From Dyella sp. S184 (lineage in GTDB: Bacteria; Pseudomonadota; Gammaproteobacteria; Xanthomonadales; Rhodanobacteraceae): a stretch of DNA of 41,705 bases. Shown here piece after piece: positions 9,456-17,874 of this stretch. Position numbers and translations under genes: made by a program. The stretch spans positions 1,234,025-1,275,729 of the forward strand of contig NZ_LMUE01000002.1 of assembly GCF_009766065.1 (NCBI RefSeq), written 5' to 3'. Positions within the stretch are counted from its first letter, which is position 1, and the number at the start of each line of letters is the position of its first letter. The notes under the pieces were generated by a model. It searched no databases. It was not told the origin of the DNA and worked only from the letters and a program-made list of their open reading frames with translations.

Positions 9456-10090
9456 GCGTGCAACCGAAAATCAAAGTGCTGGTAGTGGACGATCATCCAG
9501 TGGTGCGCACCGGGCTCGGCGCTATCGTTAGTTCTCAACGTGATCTTGAACTCGTTGGACAGGCAGCGACGGCTGCAGAAGCTATCGCGCTGTTTGAGGC
9601 GCATTCACCGGATATCTCTCTGGTAGACCTATCGCTACCCGATCGCAGCGGCGTCGAAGTTATCGCGACGCTTCGCGCCAAGTCGCCGCTCGCGAAATTT
9701 GTGGTTCTCACTGCGAATTTGGGCAGCAGCGACATTTCCAAAGCGCTTCAAGCAGGCGCACATGCCTACTTGTTCAAGGATGCAACGTCGGATGAGCTTC
9801 TGACGACGATTCGCACGGTATCTCGCGGCGGTCGGTATTTATCACCCGCGGTGGGCAGCAAGCTCGACAAGACCACCAGCCATCCTGATTTGACTGCCCG
9901 CGAGTTGGAAGTGCTGCATTGCCTGGTTCGAGGACTCAGCAATGCTCAGGTTGCTAAAAAACTTGCAGTTACCGAAGAGACCGTCAAGACCCACGTGGGC
10001 AACATCCTCGGCAAGCTAGGTGTTGCGTCACGGAGCAAAGCTGTTGCGCTGAGTCTCAAGTCTGGCTTGGTGCAATTGGATGACATGTAG
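9452..10090 (+). CDS. NarL/LuxR-family response regulator
   Basis: The protein has 212 residues. The receiver domain (about 7-120) has the acidic pocket Asp13/Asp14, phospho-acceptor Asp59 in LVDLSLPD, Thr87 and Lys109. The C-terminal GerE-type helix-turn-helix (about 147-205) contains LTARELEVLHCLVRGLSN and VKTHVGNILGKLGV. The start overlaps the kinase stop by 4 bp. HisKA_3 kinases pair with NarL-type regulators, so this is almost certainly the partner of the propeller kinase. Targets are unknown. The adjacent divergent peptidase-adhesin genes are reasonable candidates, but nothing in the sequence proves it. Confidence 0.95.
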   Translation: MSVQPKIKVLVVDDHPVVRTGLGAIVSSQRDLELVGQAATAAEAIALFEAHSPDISLVDLSLPDRSGVEVIATLRAKSPLAKFVVLTANLGSSDISKALQAGAHAYLFKDATSDELLTTIRTVSRGGRYLSPAVGSKLDKTTSHPDLTARELEVLHCLVRGLSNAQVAKKLAVTEETVKTHVGNILGKLGVASRSKAVALSLKSGLVQLDDM

Positions 10091-10344
10091 CAGGTAAGCA
10101 TTGGTGCTGATACATACTTTGGTTGCCAGAACGCGAATAGCTCGGAAAGTCACGACGCCCTAAGCTACTGTTTGGACTACTCATGAACATACTTAGGCAT
10201 CCAGTCGTCAGCCTAGTACGTGCTTAACGCGTCTCTGTTGCACCTACTTTGCCTTATGGACCTGAACACACCTTGGTTTCATGCCCACGCCCCAGCTCTG
10301 CTAAGTTGCGCTCTCTGCCGACCAGTCGCCCGAAGGGGAACCGC

Positions 10345-11301
10345 ATGTTTCGTCGCCGTCATCTCGTTGCCACCACCGCGCTGGCTGCCAGCCTGTTGGC
10401 GCTGCCTGCACTCGCCGACCAAGGCAAGTCCACAGCGACGCCGACGAGCCAGGAGCTGCTGGCCAAATCCAGTGCTGCCGAATGGCGCCAGCCTGACCCG
10501 AACAATCTGCTGGTGATGCAGCTGGCCACCGGTCGCGTGCTGATCGAACTGGCGCCCGACTTCACCCCACGGCATGCCGCGAATATCCGCACCCTGATAC
10601 GCCAGCACTATTTCGACGGGCTGGCGATCGTGCGGGTGCAGGACAATTTCGTGACCCAATGGGACGACCCGGCCGGCGACGACGGCGGCGACCCGGCCAA
10701 GGTGCGTTCGCTGGGCAAAGCCAGTAGTACGTTGCCGCCGGAATTCACTCGCCCGATCGATCCGAAACTGGCATGGAGCGCACTGCCCGATGGCGATGTC
10801 TATGCGCCCGAAGTCGGTTTCTCCGAGGGCTTTCCGGTCGCGCGCGATCCGGCCAGCGGACAGGAATGGCTGACCCACTGCTACGGCATGGTCGGTGTGG
10901 GACGCGACAACGGCCCTGAAACCGGCAATGGCAGTGCGCTGTATGCGGTGATCGGCCAGGCACCACGCCGGCTGGACCGCAACCTGGCCGTGATCGGCCG
11001 CGTGCTGGAAGGCATGCCGCTGCTGTCGGGCCTGCCGCGCGGCACCGGTCCGATGGGCTTCTACGCCACGCCGGCGCAGCGGACCACGATCGAATCCGTA
11101 CGACTGGCTGCGGACCTGCCGCCGGCACAACGTCCCGCAGTGGAAGTGTTGCGTACCGACAGCCGCACGTTCACGGCCCTGATTGAAGCGAAGCGTGACC
11201 GCCACGATGCGTTCTATGCCGTACCAGCCGGCAAGGTCGACCTGTGCAGTATCGATGTGCCGGTGCGCACGACCAAAACCGTCGCAACTGCCAAGCCCTA
11301 G
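10345..11301 (+). CDS. Periplasmic cyclophilin-type peptidyl-prolyl isomerase
   Basis: The protein has 318 residues with a signal peptide (about 1-24, ending ALA|D). The cyclophilin fold spans about 50-270: strand LLVMQLATGRVLIELAP, helix HAANIRTLI, then VRVQDNFVTQWDDP. This last segment retains the Arg, Phe and Gln of the usual active-site motif FHRVIPGFMIQGGD, although its His is replaced. It catalyses cis-trans isomerisation of X-Pro bonds during folding of exported proteins. It is longer than E. coli PpiA (about 190 residues) because of insertions and a C-terminal tail with no recognised domain. The start is set by AAGGGGAA 4 nt before the ATG and by the signal peptide. The open frame upstream to 10249 is unlikely to be translated. 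Confidence 0.88.
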   Translation: MFRRRHLVATTALAASLLALPALADQGKSTATPTSQELLAKSSAAEWRQPDPNNLLVMQLATGRVLIELAPDFTPRHAANIRTLIRQHYFDGLAIVRVQDNFVTQWDDPAGDDGGDPAKVRSLGKASSTLPPEFTRPIDPKLAWSALPDGDVYAPEVGFSEGFPVARDPASGQEWLTHCYGMVGVGRDNGPETGNGSALYAVIGQAPRRLDRNLAVIGRVLEGMPLLSGLPRGTGPMGFYATPAQRTTIESVRLAADLPPAQRPAVEVLRTDSRTFTALIEAKRDRHDAFYAVPAGKVDLCSIDVPVRTTKTVATAKP

Positions 11302-11315
11302 TCAGGGCACATCTC

Positions 11316-11783
11316 ATGCAACTCATTTTCACCAAAGGTTCGGGAAAGCACGACACGATGGACGTGATGCGGGATGGGGTGCTTGCCGAAAGCATTGCAT
11401 GCCCCAAGCAAGGCATCATTCCTCATGACATGGTCCACTACGCTGTCGAGAGTACGCTGCACAAGCGGGGCTTTATTGGCCGAATTCTTGATGGCGAGAG
11501 GACCTCGTTCCAGATGGCGGCGGAGTCGGAGAGCGATGGCGTGGAACGCCTGGTCGAGGTGTTCCAGGCAGATGGGTGGTCAGGTTGGAGCAGCTCTGCC
11601 ACAGACATGCTGGATTTGTATCAAGTCACTTGCAATGCTCGCCAATGCGAGCCTTTGGCCATACAAGCTGATGACCTTGAGGCCTTGCGCAAGAGAATCC
11701 TGGAGCTGACGGCACAATGGCAGTTGATTCCTGTGGGCAGCACGCTGGCTTTGCAGTTCGAGCGTAACCAGCATGTACCCTGA
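11316..11783 (+). CDS. Conserved-looking hypothetical protein
   Basis: The protein has 155 residues, is probably cytosolic, and has no signal peptide, membrane segment or motif I can assign. It begins MQLIFTKGSGKHD, and AGGG lies about 8 nt before the ATG. The N-terminal half looks like a small alpha/beta domain (DVMRDG...ACPKQGIIPHDMVHYAVE), and the C-terminal part has a helical segment (DDLEALRKRILELTAQW). It follows the cyclophilin gene by 14 bp on the same strand, so they may share a transcript. Codon use resembles its neighbours, though GC is slightly lower. No function is proposed. Confidence 0.75.
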   Translation: MQLIFTKGSGKHDTMDVMRDGVLAESIACPKQGIIPHDMVHYAVESTLHKRGFIGRILDGERTSFQMAAESESDGVERLVEVFQADGWSGWSSSATDMLDLYQVTCNARQCEPLAIQADDLEALRKRILELTAQWQLIPVGSTLALQFERNQHVP

Positions 11784-11914
11784 CTTCAGGCGATATGCGC
11801 CGCAGCTGCCATCGACCATCCCATGAAAACATTGTGTTCAGCCTTGTCGGTTAATTTACGGGGGTGCGCATTCGCTTGCACGTGCACTCTTCACCCGTCC
11901 ATTCGGAAGACACG

Positions 11915-12508
11915 ATGCCGTTGAACGATACCCTGACTTTCTTGCGTGCATGGATGCGGGCTCCACGCAGCATCGGCGCGCTGACACCGTCAGGACCCTC
12001 TCTGGCGCGGCTGATGACGACGCACGTCAACCATCTCGATGGCCCGGTGATCGAGCTGGGTCCCGGCACCGGCGTATTCACCCGCGCACTGGTCGCTCGT
12101 GGCGTACCGACCCATCGCCTGGCGCTGATCGAGGCCGACCCGGTCTTCGCGAATGCCCTTGCACGTCGCTATCCGGGTGCGCATGTATTGAGCATGGATG
12201 CCGCGCAGCTGGGCGAAGCACTCCCGCTGTTCGGCGACGAGCGCGCCAGTGCCGTGGTTAGCGGGCTACCGCTGCTGTCGATGCCGGCTAGTCAGGTCGC
12301 AGCGATCATCCAGGGCGTGTTCGAGCGGCAGCTGCACGCCGACGGGGCGTTCTACCAGTTCACTTACGGCCCGCGCTGCCCGTTGCCGCGTCGTCTGCTG
12401 GAACGACTCGACCTCGAAGCGGTACGCATCGGCAGCGTGTTGTTCAATCTGCCGCCAGCGGCGGTGTATCGCATCGGTCGACGTCAGCGCAACCGCGTCG
12501 CGGCGTGA
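11915..12508 (+). CDS. PmtA-like class I SAM-dependent methyltransferase
   Basis: The protein has 197 residues and appears soluble. The SAM-binding glycine motif VIELGPGTG is at about 46-54, preceded by IGALTPSGPSLARLM, which resembles the N-terminal segment of Rhizobium-type phosphatidylethanolamine N-methyltransferases. A conserved-type motif AVVSGLPLLSMP follows at about 108-119, and YQFTYGPRCPLP near 150. It would transfer methyl groups to PE headgroups or to a related substrate. Members of this group overlap in sequence with KsgA-like rRNA dimethylases, so the substrate is not certain. GGAAGA lies 6 nt before the ATG. The open frame upstream to 11864 lacks a better start. Confidence 0.8.
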   Translation: MPLNDTLTFLRAWMRAPRSIGALTPSGPSLARLMTTHVNHLDGPVIELGPGTGVFTRALVARGVPTHRLALIEADPVFANALARRYPGAHVLSMDAAQLGEALPLFGDERASAVVSGLPLLSMPASQVAAIIQGVFERQLHADGAFYQFTYGPRCPLPRRLLERLDLEAVRIGSVLFNLPPAAVYRIGRRQRNRVAA

Positions 12509-12630
12509 AACCGTTGTGCACGAGTCACTGCTGAGTCTTTCAAGGGTTTCCACACAAAACCTTGCCATTGACTGCGCTATCAGTACGGGCAAGAGCTCGT
12601 AGTTGCAGGGCGTCGCGCGGGAAGCAACCG

Positions 12631-14778
12631 ATGAAACGCAGCCGCAAGGTATTGAGCTGGATCGTGGGTGCATTGCTGGTACTGCTCGTCGTCGTGGTGA
12701 TCGTCATCGCCACTTTCGACTGGAACCGGCTCAAGCCCTACCTCAATGAGAAGGTCAGCCAGGCCCTCGGCCGGCCGTTCGCGATCAATGGCGATCTGAG
12801 CGTAGCGTGGCAGCGCGAACCGGCCGAAGGCGGACTGGCGGCACTGATGCCATGGCCGGAATTCACCGCGCGCGATATCCAGATTGCCAATCCGTCCTGG
12901 GCAAATAAGCCGCAGTTCGCGCATCTGGATGGCCTGCGCTTTCGCCTGTCGCCGCTGGGGCTGCTCGCCCATCGCATCAGCATTACGTCGCTGCAACTGC
13001 TGCAGCCGAGCATCGACCTCGAGCGTAACAAGCAGGGACAGGCCACGTGGGACTTCAGTCTGCCGCAGGGCAATGCACCGTCGGCGTGGGCGCTCGACCT
13101 CGGCGCGATCGGCTTTGATCGTGGCCAGATCGCACTGGACGATGCTGCCAGCCGGGTGAAGCTCCAGCTCAGTGTCGAGCCATTGCAACAGGCGATCCCC
13201 TATGACCAGATCGTGGCGCAGGAATCGGCTGATGCGCGTACGCAGGCCGGCAAGACGGCCGGCGCGGCCGCCGGCAAGGCGGTGGCCAACGCCGGAAATA
13301 ACGATACGGACAGCGAAAGCCACGCCGCCAGCAAGACGAGTTACCAGTTCGCGTGGAAGGCCAATGGCACCTATCAGGGTGTGCCAGCCAACGGCTCCGG
13401 CCGGATCGGCGCAGTGCTGGCCTTGCAGCAGAACGGCCAACCGTTCCCGGTGCAGGCCCGGTTGCACATCGGCGACAGCCATATTGTTCTCGTTGGCACG
13501 CTGACCGACCCGACGCATCTGGCAGCACTCGATCTCAAGCTGTGGTTCACCGGCTCCAGCATGGCCAAGCTGTATCCGATCATCGGCGTCACGCTGCCGG
13601 ACACCCCTCCGTATGCCACCGAGGGGCGCCTCAAGGCCGAGCTTCACCGCAACGGCAGTCACTTCAGCTATCAACATTTCCGTGGCCGTGTCGGCGGCAG
13701 CGACCTCGCTGGCGATCTCGATTACACCACCGGTGGCGCGCGGCCGAAGTTGAGCGGCACGGTGAAATCGCAACTGCTGCAATTTGCGGATCTGGCGCCG
13801 CTGATCGGGGCCGACTCCAACACCGAAAAGCAGCAACGAGGTGACGCCACCTCACAACCTGTCGACAAGGCGCTTCCGGTCGAACCCTTCCGCACCGATC
13901 GCTGGCAGGCGATGGATGCGGACGTGCAATTCAGCACCGCACGCATCGTGCATGGACCCAGCCTGCCGATCGAGTCATTGAGCACTCACCTGATCATGAC
14001 TGACGGTTTGCTGCAGCTGGACCCGCTGAATTTCGGGCTGGCTGGTGGCACCATCAGCAGCCATATCCACCTGGATGGCAGCAAGTCGCCGATGCAGGGC
14101 GCGCTGAAACTGAGCGCACGCCATCTCAAGCTCAAGCAGCTGTTCCCGGAATTCGCGCCGATGCAGACCAGCTTCGGCGAAATCAATGGCGATGCGGATC
14201 TCGGCGTGCGCGGCAACTCGGTGGCCGCCCTGTTGGCCCATGCCAATGGCGAGCTGAAATTGCTGATGAATGATGGCGCGATCAGCAAGACATTGCTGGA
14301 AACTGCCGGGCTTAACGTCGGCAATATCGTCATCGGAAAACTCTTTGGCGACAAGACAGTGAAGATCAACTGCGCCGCTTCGGACCTGGTCGCCACCGAC
14401 GGACTGTTCGATGCACGGTTGTTCGTGTTCGATACGGAAGATGCCACCATCAATGTCAGTGGCACGGCGAACATGACCAGCGAACAACTCAACCTCGACG
14501 TCACTCCCCACACCAAGGGTTTCCGCATCTTCTCGCTGCGCTCGCCGCTGTACGTCAAGGGCACGCTGAAAAACCCTGACGTCGGCGTGCAAAAGGGACC
14601 GTTGCTGATCCGTGGCGCCGGTGCGGTCGCGCTCGGTGTGGTTGCCGCGCCCGCAGCCGCCCTGCTCGCCCTGGTCGCACCCAGTCACGACAACGCCAAT
14701 GCAAACACCTGCAGCACCATACTCGAACAGATGCGCGCGCCGGCCAAGGCCATGCCGGCTGGCAACGCGCATCGTTAA
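12631..14778 (+). CDS. AsmA-family inner-membrane protein
   Basis: The protein has 715 residues. Basic MKRSRK is followed by one N-terminal membrane anchor (about 7-28), then the AsmA N-terminal signature (WNRLKPYLNEKVSQALGRPF; INGDLSVAW). A long periplasmic region predicted to be beta-rich follows, with the AsmA C-terminal domain at about 480-690 (FGEINGDADLGVRGNS). An alanine-rich hydrophobic stretch lies near the C-terminus. AsmA-like proteins belong to the bridge-like lipid transfer superfamily and affect outer-membrane lipid homeostasis. GGAAG lies about 6 nt upstream of the ATG. A frame opening at 12562 would put the anchor after an uncharacteristic Arg/Ser stretch, so the start at 12631 is preferred. 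Confidence 0.9.
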   Translation: MKRSRKVLSWIVGALLVLLVVVVIVIATFDWNRLKPYLNEKVSQALGRPFAINGDLSVAWQREPAEGGLAALMPWPEFTARDIQIANPSWANKPQFAHLDGLRFRLSPLGLLAHRISITSLQLLQPSIDLERNKQGQATWDFSLPQGNAPSAWALDLGAIGFDRGQIALDDAASRVKLQLSVEPLQQAIPYDQIVAQESADARTQAGKTAGAAAGKAVANAGNNDTDSESHAASKTSYQFAWKANGTYQGVPANGSGRIGAVLALQQNGQPFPVQARLHIGDSHIVLVGTLTDPTHLAALDLKLWFTGSSMAKLYPIIGVTLPDTPPYATEGRLKAELHRNGSHFSYQHFRGRVGGSDLAGDLDYTTGGARPKLSGTVKSQLLQFADLAPLIGADSNTEKQQRGDATSQPVDKALPVEPFRTDRWQAMDADVQFSTARIVHGPSLPIESLSTHLIMTDGLLQLDPLNFGLAGGTISSHIHLDGSKSPMQGALKLSARHLKLKQLFPEFAPMQTSFGEINGDADLGVRGNSVAALLAHANGELKLLMNDGAISKTLLETAGLNVGNIVIGKLFGDKTVKINCAASDLVATDGLFDARLFVFDTEDATINVSGTANMTSEQLNLDVTPHTKGFRIFSLRSPLYVKGTLKNPDVGVQKGPLLIRGAGAVALGVVAAPAAALLALVAPSHDNANANTCSTILEQMRAPAKAMPAGNAHR

Positions 14779-14829
14779 AGCATCGTTGGGTGAAAGGTCA
14801 TAACAGTGTCACTGCATGCGCCTAGCTTC

Positions 14830-14876
14830 GGTGATCCCGGTCCTCCTGTGGATCGGGATCACCACTGATGAAGGAG
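14830..14876 (+). promoter_or_regulatory. 5'UTR stem-loop with anti-Shine-Dalgarno loop, upstream of the His-rich gene
   Basis: GGTGATCCCG (14830-14839) and CGGGATCACC (14854-14863) are a perfect 10-bp inverted repeat with a 14-nt loop. The Shine-Dalgarno AAGGAG (14871-14876) starts 7 nt after the stem. The loop contains CTCCT, exactly complementary to AGGAG, so a pseudoknot between loop and ribosome site is possible. No T-run follows, so it is unlikely to be a terminator for the upstream gene. A regulatory leader or an operator are both possible. Confidence 0.5.
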
Positions 14877-14882
14877 CTTTCC

Positions 14883-15101
14883 ATGAGCGACCAGCACGAA
14901 ATTCATCATCACCATCACGAAGCCGCCAAGCACCTCGACGAGGCCGCCAAACATCATCGCGCAGCAGCCGAACATGCCGAAGCAGGCAATCACGACAAGG
15001 CCAGCCATCATGCGCACCTGGCCCACGGCCACAAGCTGCACGCGATCGAGCATGCCGAACACGCTGCCAAGAAGCACGCGCACAAGCACGACGTGCACTG
15101 A
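14883..15101 (+). CDS. Small His-rich, Ala-rich helical protein
   Basis: The protein has 72 residues, of which 23 are His and 17 are Ala, with no Cys. There is no signal peptide, so it is probably cytosolic. It begins MSDQHEIHHHHHEAAKH and continues with EAAKHH, EHAEAGNHDKA and AHLAHGHKLH segments that should form amphipathic helices studded with His. Such composition suggests metal (Ni, Zn, Cu) or proton/acid buffering, but no reaction is proposed. AAGGAG lies 6 nt before the ATG at 14883; an in-frame ATG at 14868 precedes that Shine-Dalgarno and is unlikely. A perfect stem-loop sits just upstream and a terminator-like hairpin just downstream, so this looks like a one-gene transcription unit. 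Confidence 0.85.
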   Translation: MSDQHEIHHHHHEAAKHLDEAAKHHRAAAEHAEAGNHDKASHHAHLAHGHKLHAIEHAEHAAKKHAHKHDVH

Positions 15102-15122
15102 TTGACCGACTCGCTGGACCCC

Positions 15123-15145
15123 GGTGCGCCCAGCCCGGGCGCACC
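15123..15145 (+). terminator. Terminator-like hairpin after the His-rich gene
   Basis: GGTGCGCCC and GGGCGCACC form a perfect 9-bp stem with a 5-nt loop, 21 bp past the stop codon. The following bases are only moderately T-rich, so it may end transcripts weakly or protect the 3' end. Confidence 0.55.
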
Positions 15146-15260
15146 ATTGGCTTGCCTGCTTCGAAGACATCACATCGGGCGCGCGGCCACATGACCCCGA
15201 ACGGGACAATGCTGCGCTGACAGTTAGAATGCCCACTGTCACGTCGAAAGAATCCCGCCG

Positions 15261-16190
15261 ATGCCACCGATCACGAAGGCCCGCTTGCAGATCCATTTCT
15301 GCGTATTGCTGTGGGGCTTCACCGCGATCCTCGGCAAGCTGATCACGTTACCGGCGTTGCCGCTGGTGTGGTGGCGCATGTTGGTGGTGGTAGCCGCGCT
15401 GTTGCTGATGCCGAAGGTCTGGCGCGGCTTGCGCGCGATGCCGGCCCGACTGATCTGGGCATATGCCGGCATCGGCGTGCTGGTGTCGCTGCATTGGCTG
15501 ACTTTCTATGCGGCGATCAAGCTGTCGAACGCCTCGGTTGGCGCCACCTGCATCGCGCTGGGACCGGTGTTCCTGGCCTTCATAGAACCGTGGATCGCCA
15601 AGCGCAGGTTCGATCCACGCGAGCTGATGATCGGCGTGGCCGTGGTGCCGGGCGTGATGATGGTGGTCGGCGGCGTTCCGCACGGCATGCGGCTGGGCAT
15701 CGCGGTAGGTGTGCTATCGGCGCTGTTCGTGGCGCTGTTCGGCTCGCTCAACAAACGACTGGTCGAGCACGGCGACCCGCTCACGGTCACCTGCATCGAA
15801 CTGGGCACCGGCACCCTCTTCCTCACCGCACTGGCGCCGCTGCTGCCGCACGCCGGGCCGGCCTTCATGCTGCCGGATCTGCACGATGCGCTGCTGCTGC
15901 TCGCGCTGTCGTTCGGCTGCACCTTGCTGCCGTTCACGCTGGCGCTGGTGGCGCTGCGTCATATGAGCGCGTTCGGCACGCAGATGGTGACGAACCTGGA
16001 GCCGGTCTATGCGATCGTGCTGGCGATCGTGCTGCTAGGCGAGCAGCATGAACTGGATCACTGGTTCTACGCCGGCGTGGCGGTGATCCTCGCGGCGGTG
16101 TTCGCGCATCCACTGTTGAATCGTCGGCAGCGCAGCACGAAGCAGCCCGAACTGCTCGGCACCACCGAAAGCCACAGCATTGTCGACTGA
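15261..16190 (+). CDS. DMT-superfamily (EamA) transporter
   Basis: The protein has 309 residues and is strongly hydrophobic, with about ten membrane helices in two EamA halves (about 8-140 and 150-290). Typical features are LLWGFTAILGKL in helix 1, ALVALRHMSAFGTQMVTNLEPVYA near helix 9, and a LLGEQ motif in the last third. Proteins of this family move small metabolites, often as exporters; the substrate cannot be read from the sequence. The gene faces the LysR gene tail to tail with a 15-bp gap. Confidence 0.9.
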   Translation: MPPITKARLQIHFCVLLWGFTAILGKLITLPALPLVWWRMLVVVAALLLMPKVWRGLRAMPARLIWAYAGIGVLVSLHWLTFYAAIKLSNASVGATCIALGPVFLAFIEPWIAKRRFDPRELMIGVAVVPGVMMVVGGVPHGMRLGIAVGVLSALFVALFGSLNKRLVEHGDPLTVTCIELGTGTLFLTALAPLLPHAGPAFMLPDLHDALLLLALSFGCTLLPFTLALVALRHMSAFGTQMVTNLEPVYAIVLAIVLLGEQHELDHWFYAGVAVILAAVFAHPLLNRRQRSTKQPELLGTTESHSIVD

Positions 16191-16205
16191 CTATTGCCGA
16201 ATGGC

Positions 16206-17102
16206 TTACGCGCCACCGAGTCGCTCGCGCAGATGGTCGATGAAGCTGCGCACTTTCGCCGGCGGCTGCCGTCCTGGATAAACCGCGTGGATGCCGCCCT
16301 CGGGCAGCCGGTACTGCGCCAGCAACACCACCAGCCGTCCGGCACGGATATCTTCCTCGGCCAGATAATCCGGCAGCACCGCCACGCCGGCACCGGCCAA
16401 TACCATCGCACGCACTGCAGCGGCGTTGTTGGCCTGGGCCACCGGCTTCATGCGCACCGTGCGTCGGGCGCCGCCGCTGCTGACAAAGGTCCAGCGCAGC
16501 GGTGTGGCCAGCACGGACATCGCAATCCAGCCATGCGTCGCCAGTTGCTCCGGGCGGCGTGGCGTACCGTGAATAGCCAGATACGCCGGTGTGGCCACCA
16601 CCATCTGGCGGAAACTGCCCAGGCGGGTGGCATGCAGGCTGGAGTCGCGCAGCCAACCCACGCGTATCGCCAGGTCGAAGCGCTCGGCAATCAGGTCGTT
16701 GATGCGGTCGCCGATCACCAGGTCGACCTGCACCTGCGGATGCAGCTGGCAGAAACTCGCCAGTGCCGGCGCCACCACCGCCATGCCGTAGTCAGTGGAG
16801 GTGGTGAGGCGCAGCGTGCCGCTTGGCGTATCGCGATTGCCACCCACCCGTGCGATCGCCGCTTCGGCGTCGGCGAGCAGGCGCACGCAATCGGCATGGA
16901 AGACCGTGCCGGCCTCGGTCAACGACATGCGCCGGGTACTGCGCAGCAGCAGCGTGGCACCCAGCTCCTGTTCCAGCCGGGCCAGATGCTGGCTGACCAT
17001 CGCCTTGGTCAGCCCCAGCTGCTCGGCTGCCGCGGTGAACGAGCCTGCACGAACCAGCGCCACGAACACGGCCAGCCGGTTGAGATTGACTTCATTCGCC
17101 AC
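16206..17102 (-). CDS. LysR-family transcriptional regulator
   Basis: The protein has 298 residues. The N-terminal winged helix-turn-helix (about 1-62) reads LNRLAVFVALVRAGSFTAAA, then LGLTKAMVSQHLARLEQELG and LLRSTRRMSLTEAG. A LysR substrate-binding domain (about 88-295) follows, with SGTLRLTTSTDYG at its start. It resembles regulators that lie divergent to small oxidoreductase genes. The divergent reductase gene starts 130 bp away, and the intergenic region contains a CACTGT/ACAGTG inverted repeat, so it probably controls that gene and itself. The inducer is unknown. Confidence 0.93.
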   Translation of the reverse strand: MANEVNLNRLAVFVALVRAGSFTAAAEQLGLTKAMVSQHLARLEQELGATLLLRSTRRMSLTEAGTVFHADCVRLLADAEAAIARVGGNRDTPSGTLRLTTSTDYGMAVVAPALASFCQLHPQVQVDLVIGDRINDLIAERFDLAIRVGWLRDSSLHATRLGSFRQMVVATPAYLAIHGTPRRPEQLATHGWIAMSVLATPLRWTFVSSGGARRTVRMKPVAQANNAAAVRAMVLAGAGVAVLPDYLAEEDIRAGRLVVLLAQYRLPEGGIHAVYPGRQPPAKVRSFIDHLRERLGGA

Positions 17103-17110
17103 AGGCTCAC

Positions 17111-17135
17111 CACTGTCAACTATGGGTTTACAGTG
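17111..17135. promoter_or_regulatory. Candidate LysR operator (CACTGT-N13-ACAGTG)
   Basis: CACTGT (17111-17116) and ACAGTG (17130-17135) are perfect inverted arms around 13 bp. The site starts 9 bp upstream of the LysR start codon and contains the T-N11-A pattern typical of LysR binding sites. It is the only clear dyad in the divergent region. Confidence 0.55.
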
Positions 17136-17232
17136 AATTATGCATTGGGCTGTTTATCAAACCAATAGCGACGCGCATGCTTTGTCCATCAGCCGCCGAC
17201 TACCCATTGCGCGGCATCTATCGGAGCTACCC

Positions 17233-17874
17233 ATGAAAATCGCACTGTTCGGCGCCACCGGCCATCTCGGCCAGGGCATCCTCAATGAAGCGCTGTCACG
17301 TGGTTATGACGTCGTCGCCGTGGTGCGCGACGCGAGCCGCCTCACCCAGCACAACGACAAGCTGAAGGTCGTCACCGGCGACGTCGCCCAGCCCGCCAGC
17401 TGGCTCAATGCCGTGCGCGGTGCGGATGCCGTGGTGGCCAGCCTGTCCGCGCGCCGCGATGGCAACCCCGAGAGCGTGCCTGCCAATGCAGGCGTATTTC
17501 TGGACAACCTGCCGAAGGCTGGCGTGAAGCGTCTGCTGTGGGTCGGCGGCGCCGGCTCGCTGGAAGTGGCACCGGGCGTCAAGGTGATCGACGACCCGCA
17601 TTTCCCCGACGCCTGGAAACCGGAAGCGATTGCACAGAGCAAAGCACTCGACATGTTCCGTGCCAGCAAGGCCGATGTGGACTGGACCTATATCAGCCCG
17701 GCCGCCCTGATAGAGGACGGTGAACGCAGTGGCAAGTACCGTGTCGGCGGTGACCAGTTGCTGGTCGATGCCAACGGCGTCAGCCGCATCACGGTTCCCG
17801 ACTACGCGGTCGCCCTGCTCGACCGCATCGAGAAGCATGACGCCCTGCGCCAGCGCATCACCGTCGCCTATTGA
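17233..17874 (+). CDS. NAD(P)-binding reductase of the NmrA/atypical SDR type
   Basis: The protein has 213 residues. The Rossmann motif GATGHLG (about 7-13) opens the protein (MKIALFGATGHLG), followed by VVAVVRDASRL, where the basic residue suits NADP binding. LLWVGGAGSLEV and WTYISPAALIEDGER are typical of the YwnB/NmrA-like group of atypical short-chain dehydrogenases, which lack a standard YxxxK site. GGAG lies 7 nt before the ATG. The gene is divergent from the LysR regulator, implying regulated expression, perhaps in a redox or electrophile response. Its 3' end overlaps the cytochrome c gene on the opposite strand by 7 bp. Confidence 0.88.
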   Translation: MKIALFGATGHLGQGILNEALSRGYDVVAVVRDASRLTQHNDKLKVVTGDVAQPASWLNAVRGADAVVASLSARRDGNPESVPANAGVFLDNLPKAGVKRLLWVGGAGSLEVAPGVKVIDDPHFPDAWKPEAIAQSKALDMFRASKADVDWTYISPAALIEDGERSGKYRVGGDQLLVDANGVSRITVPDYAVALLDRIEKHDALRQRITVAY

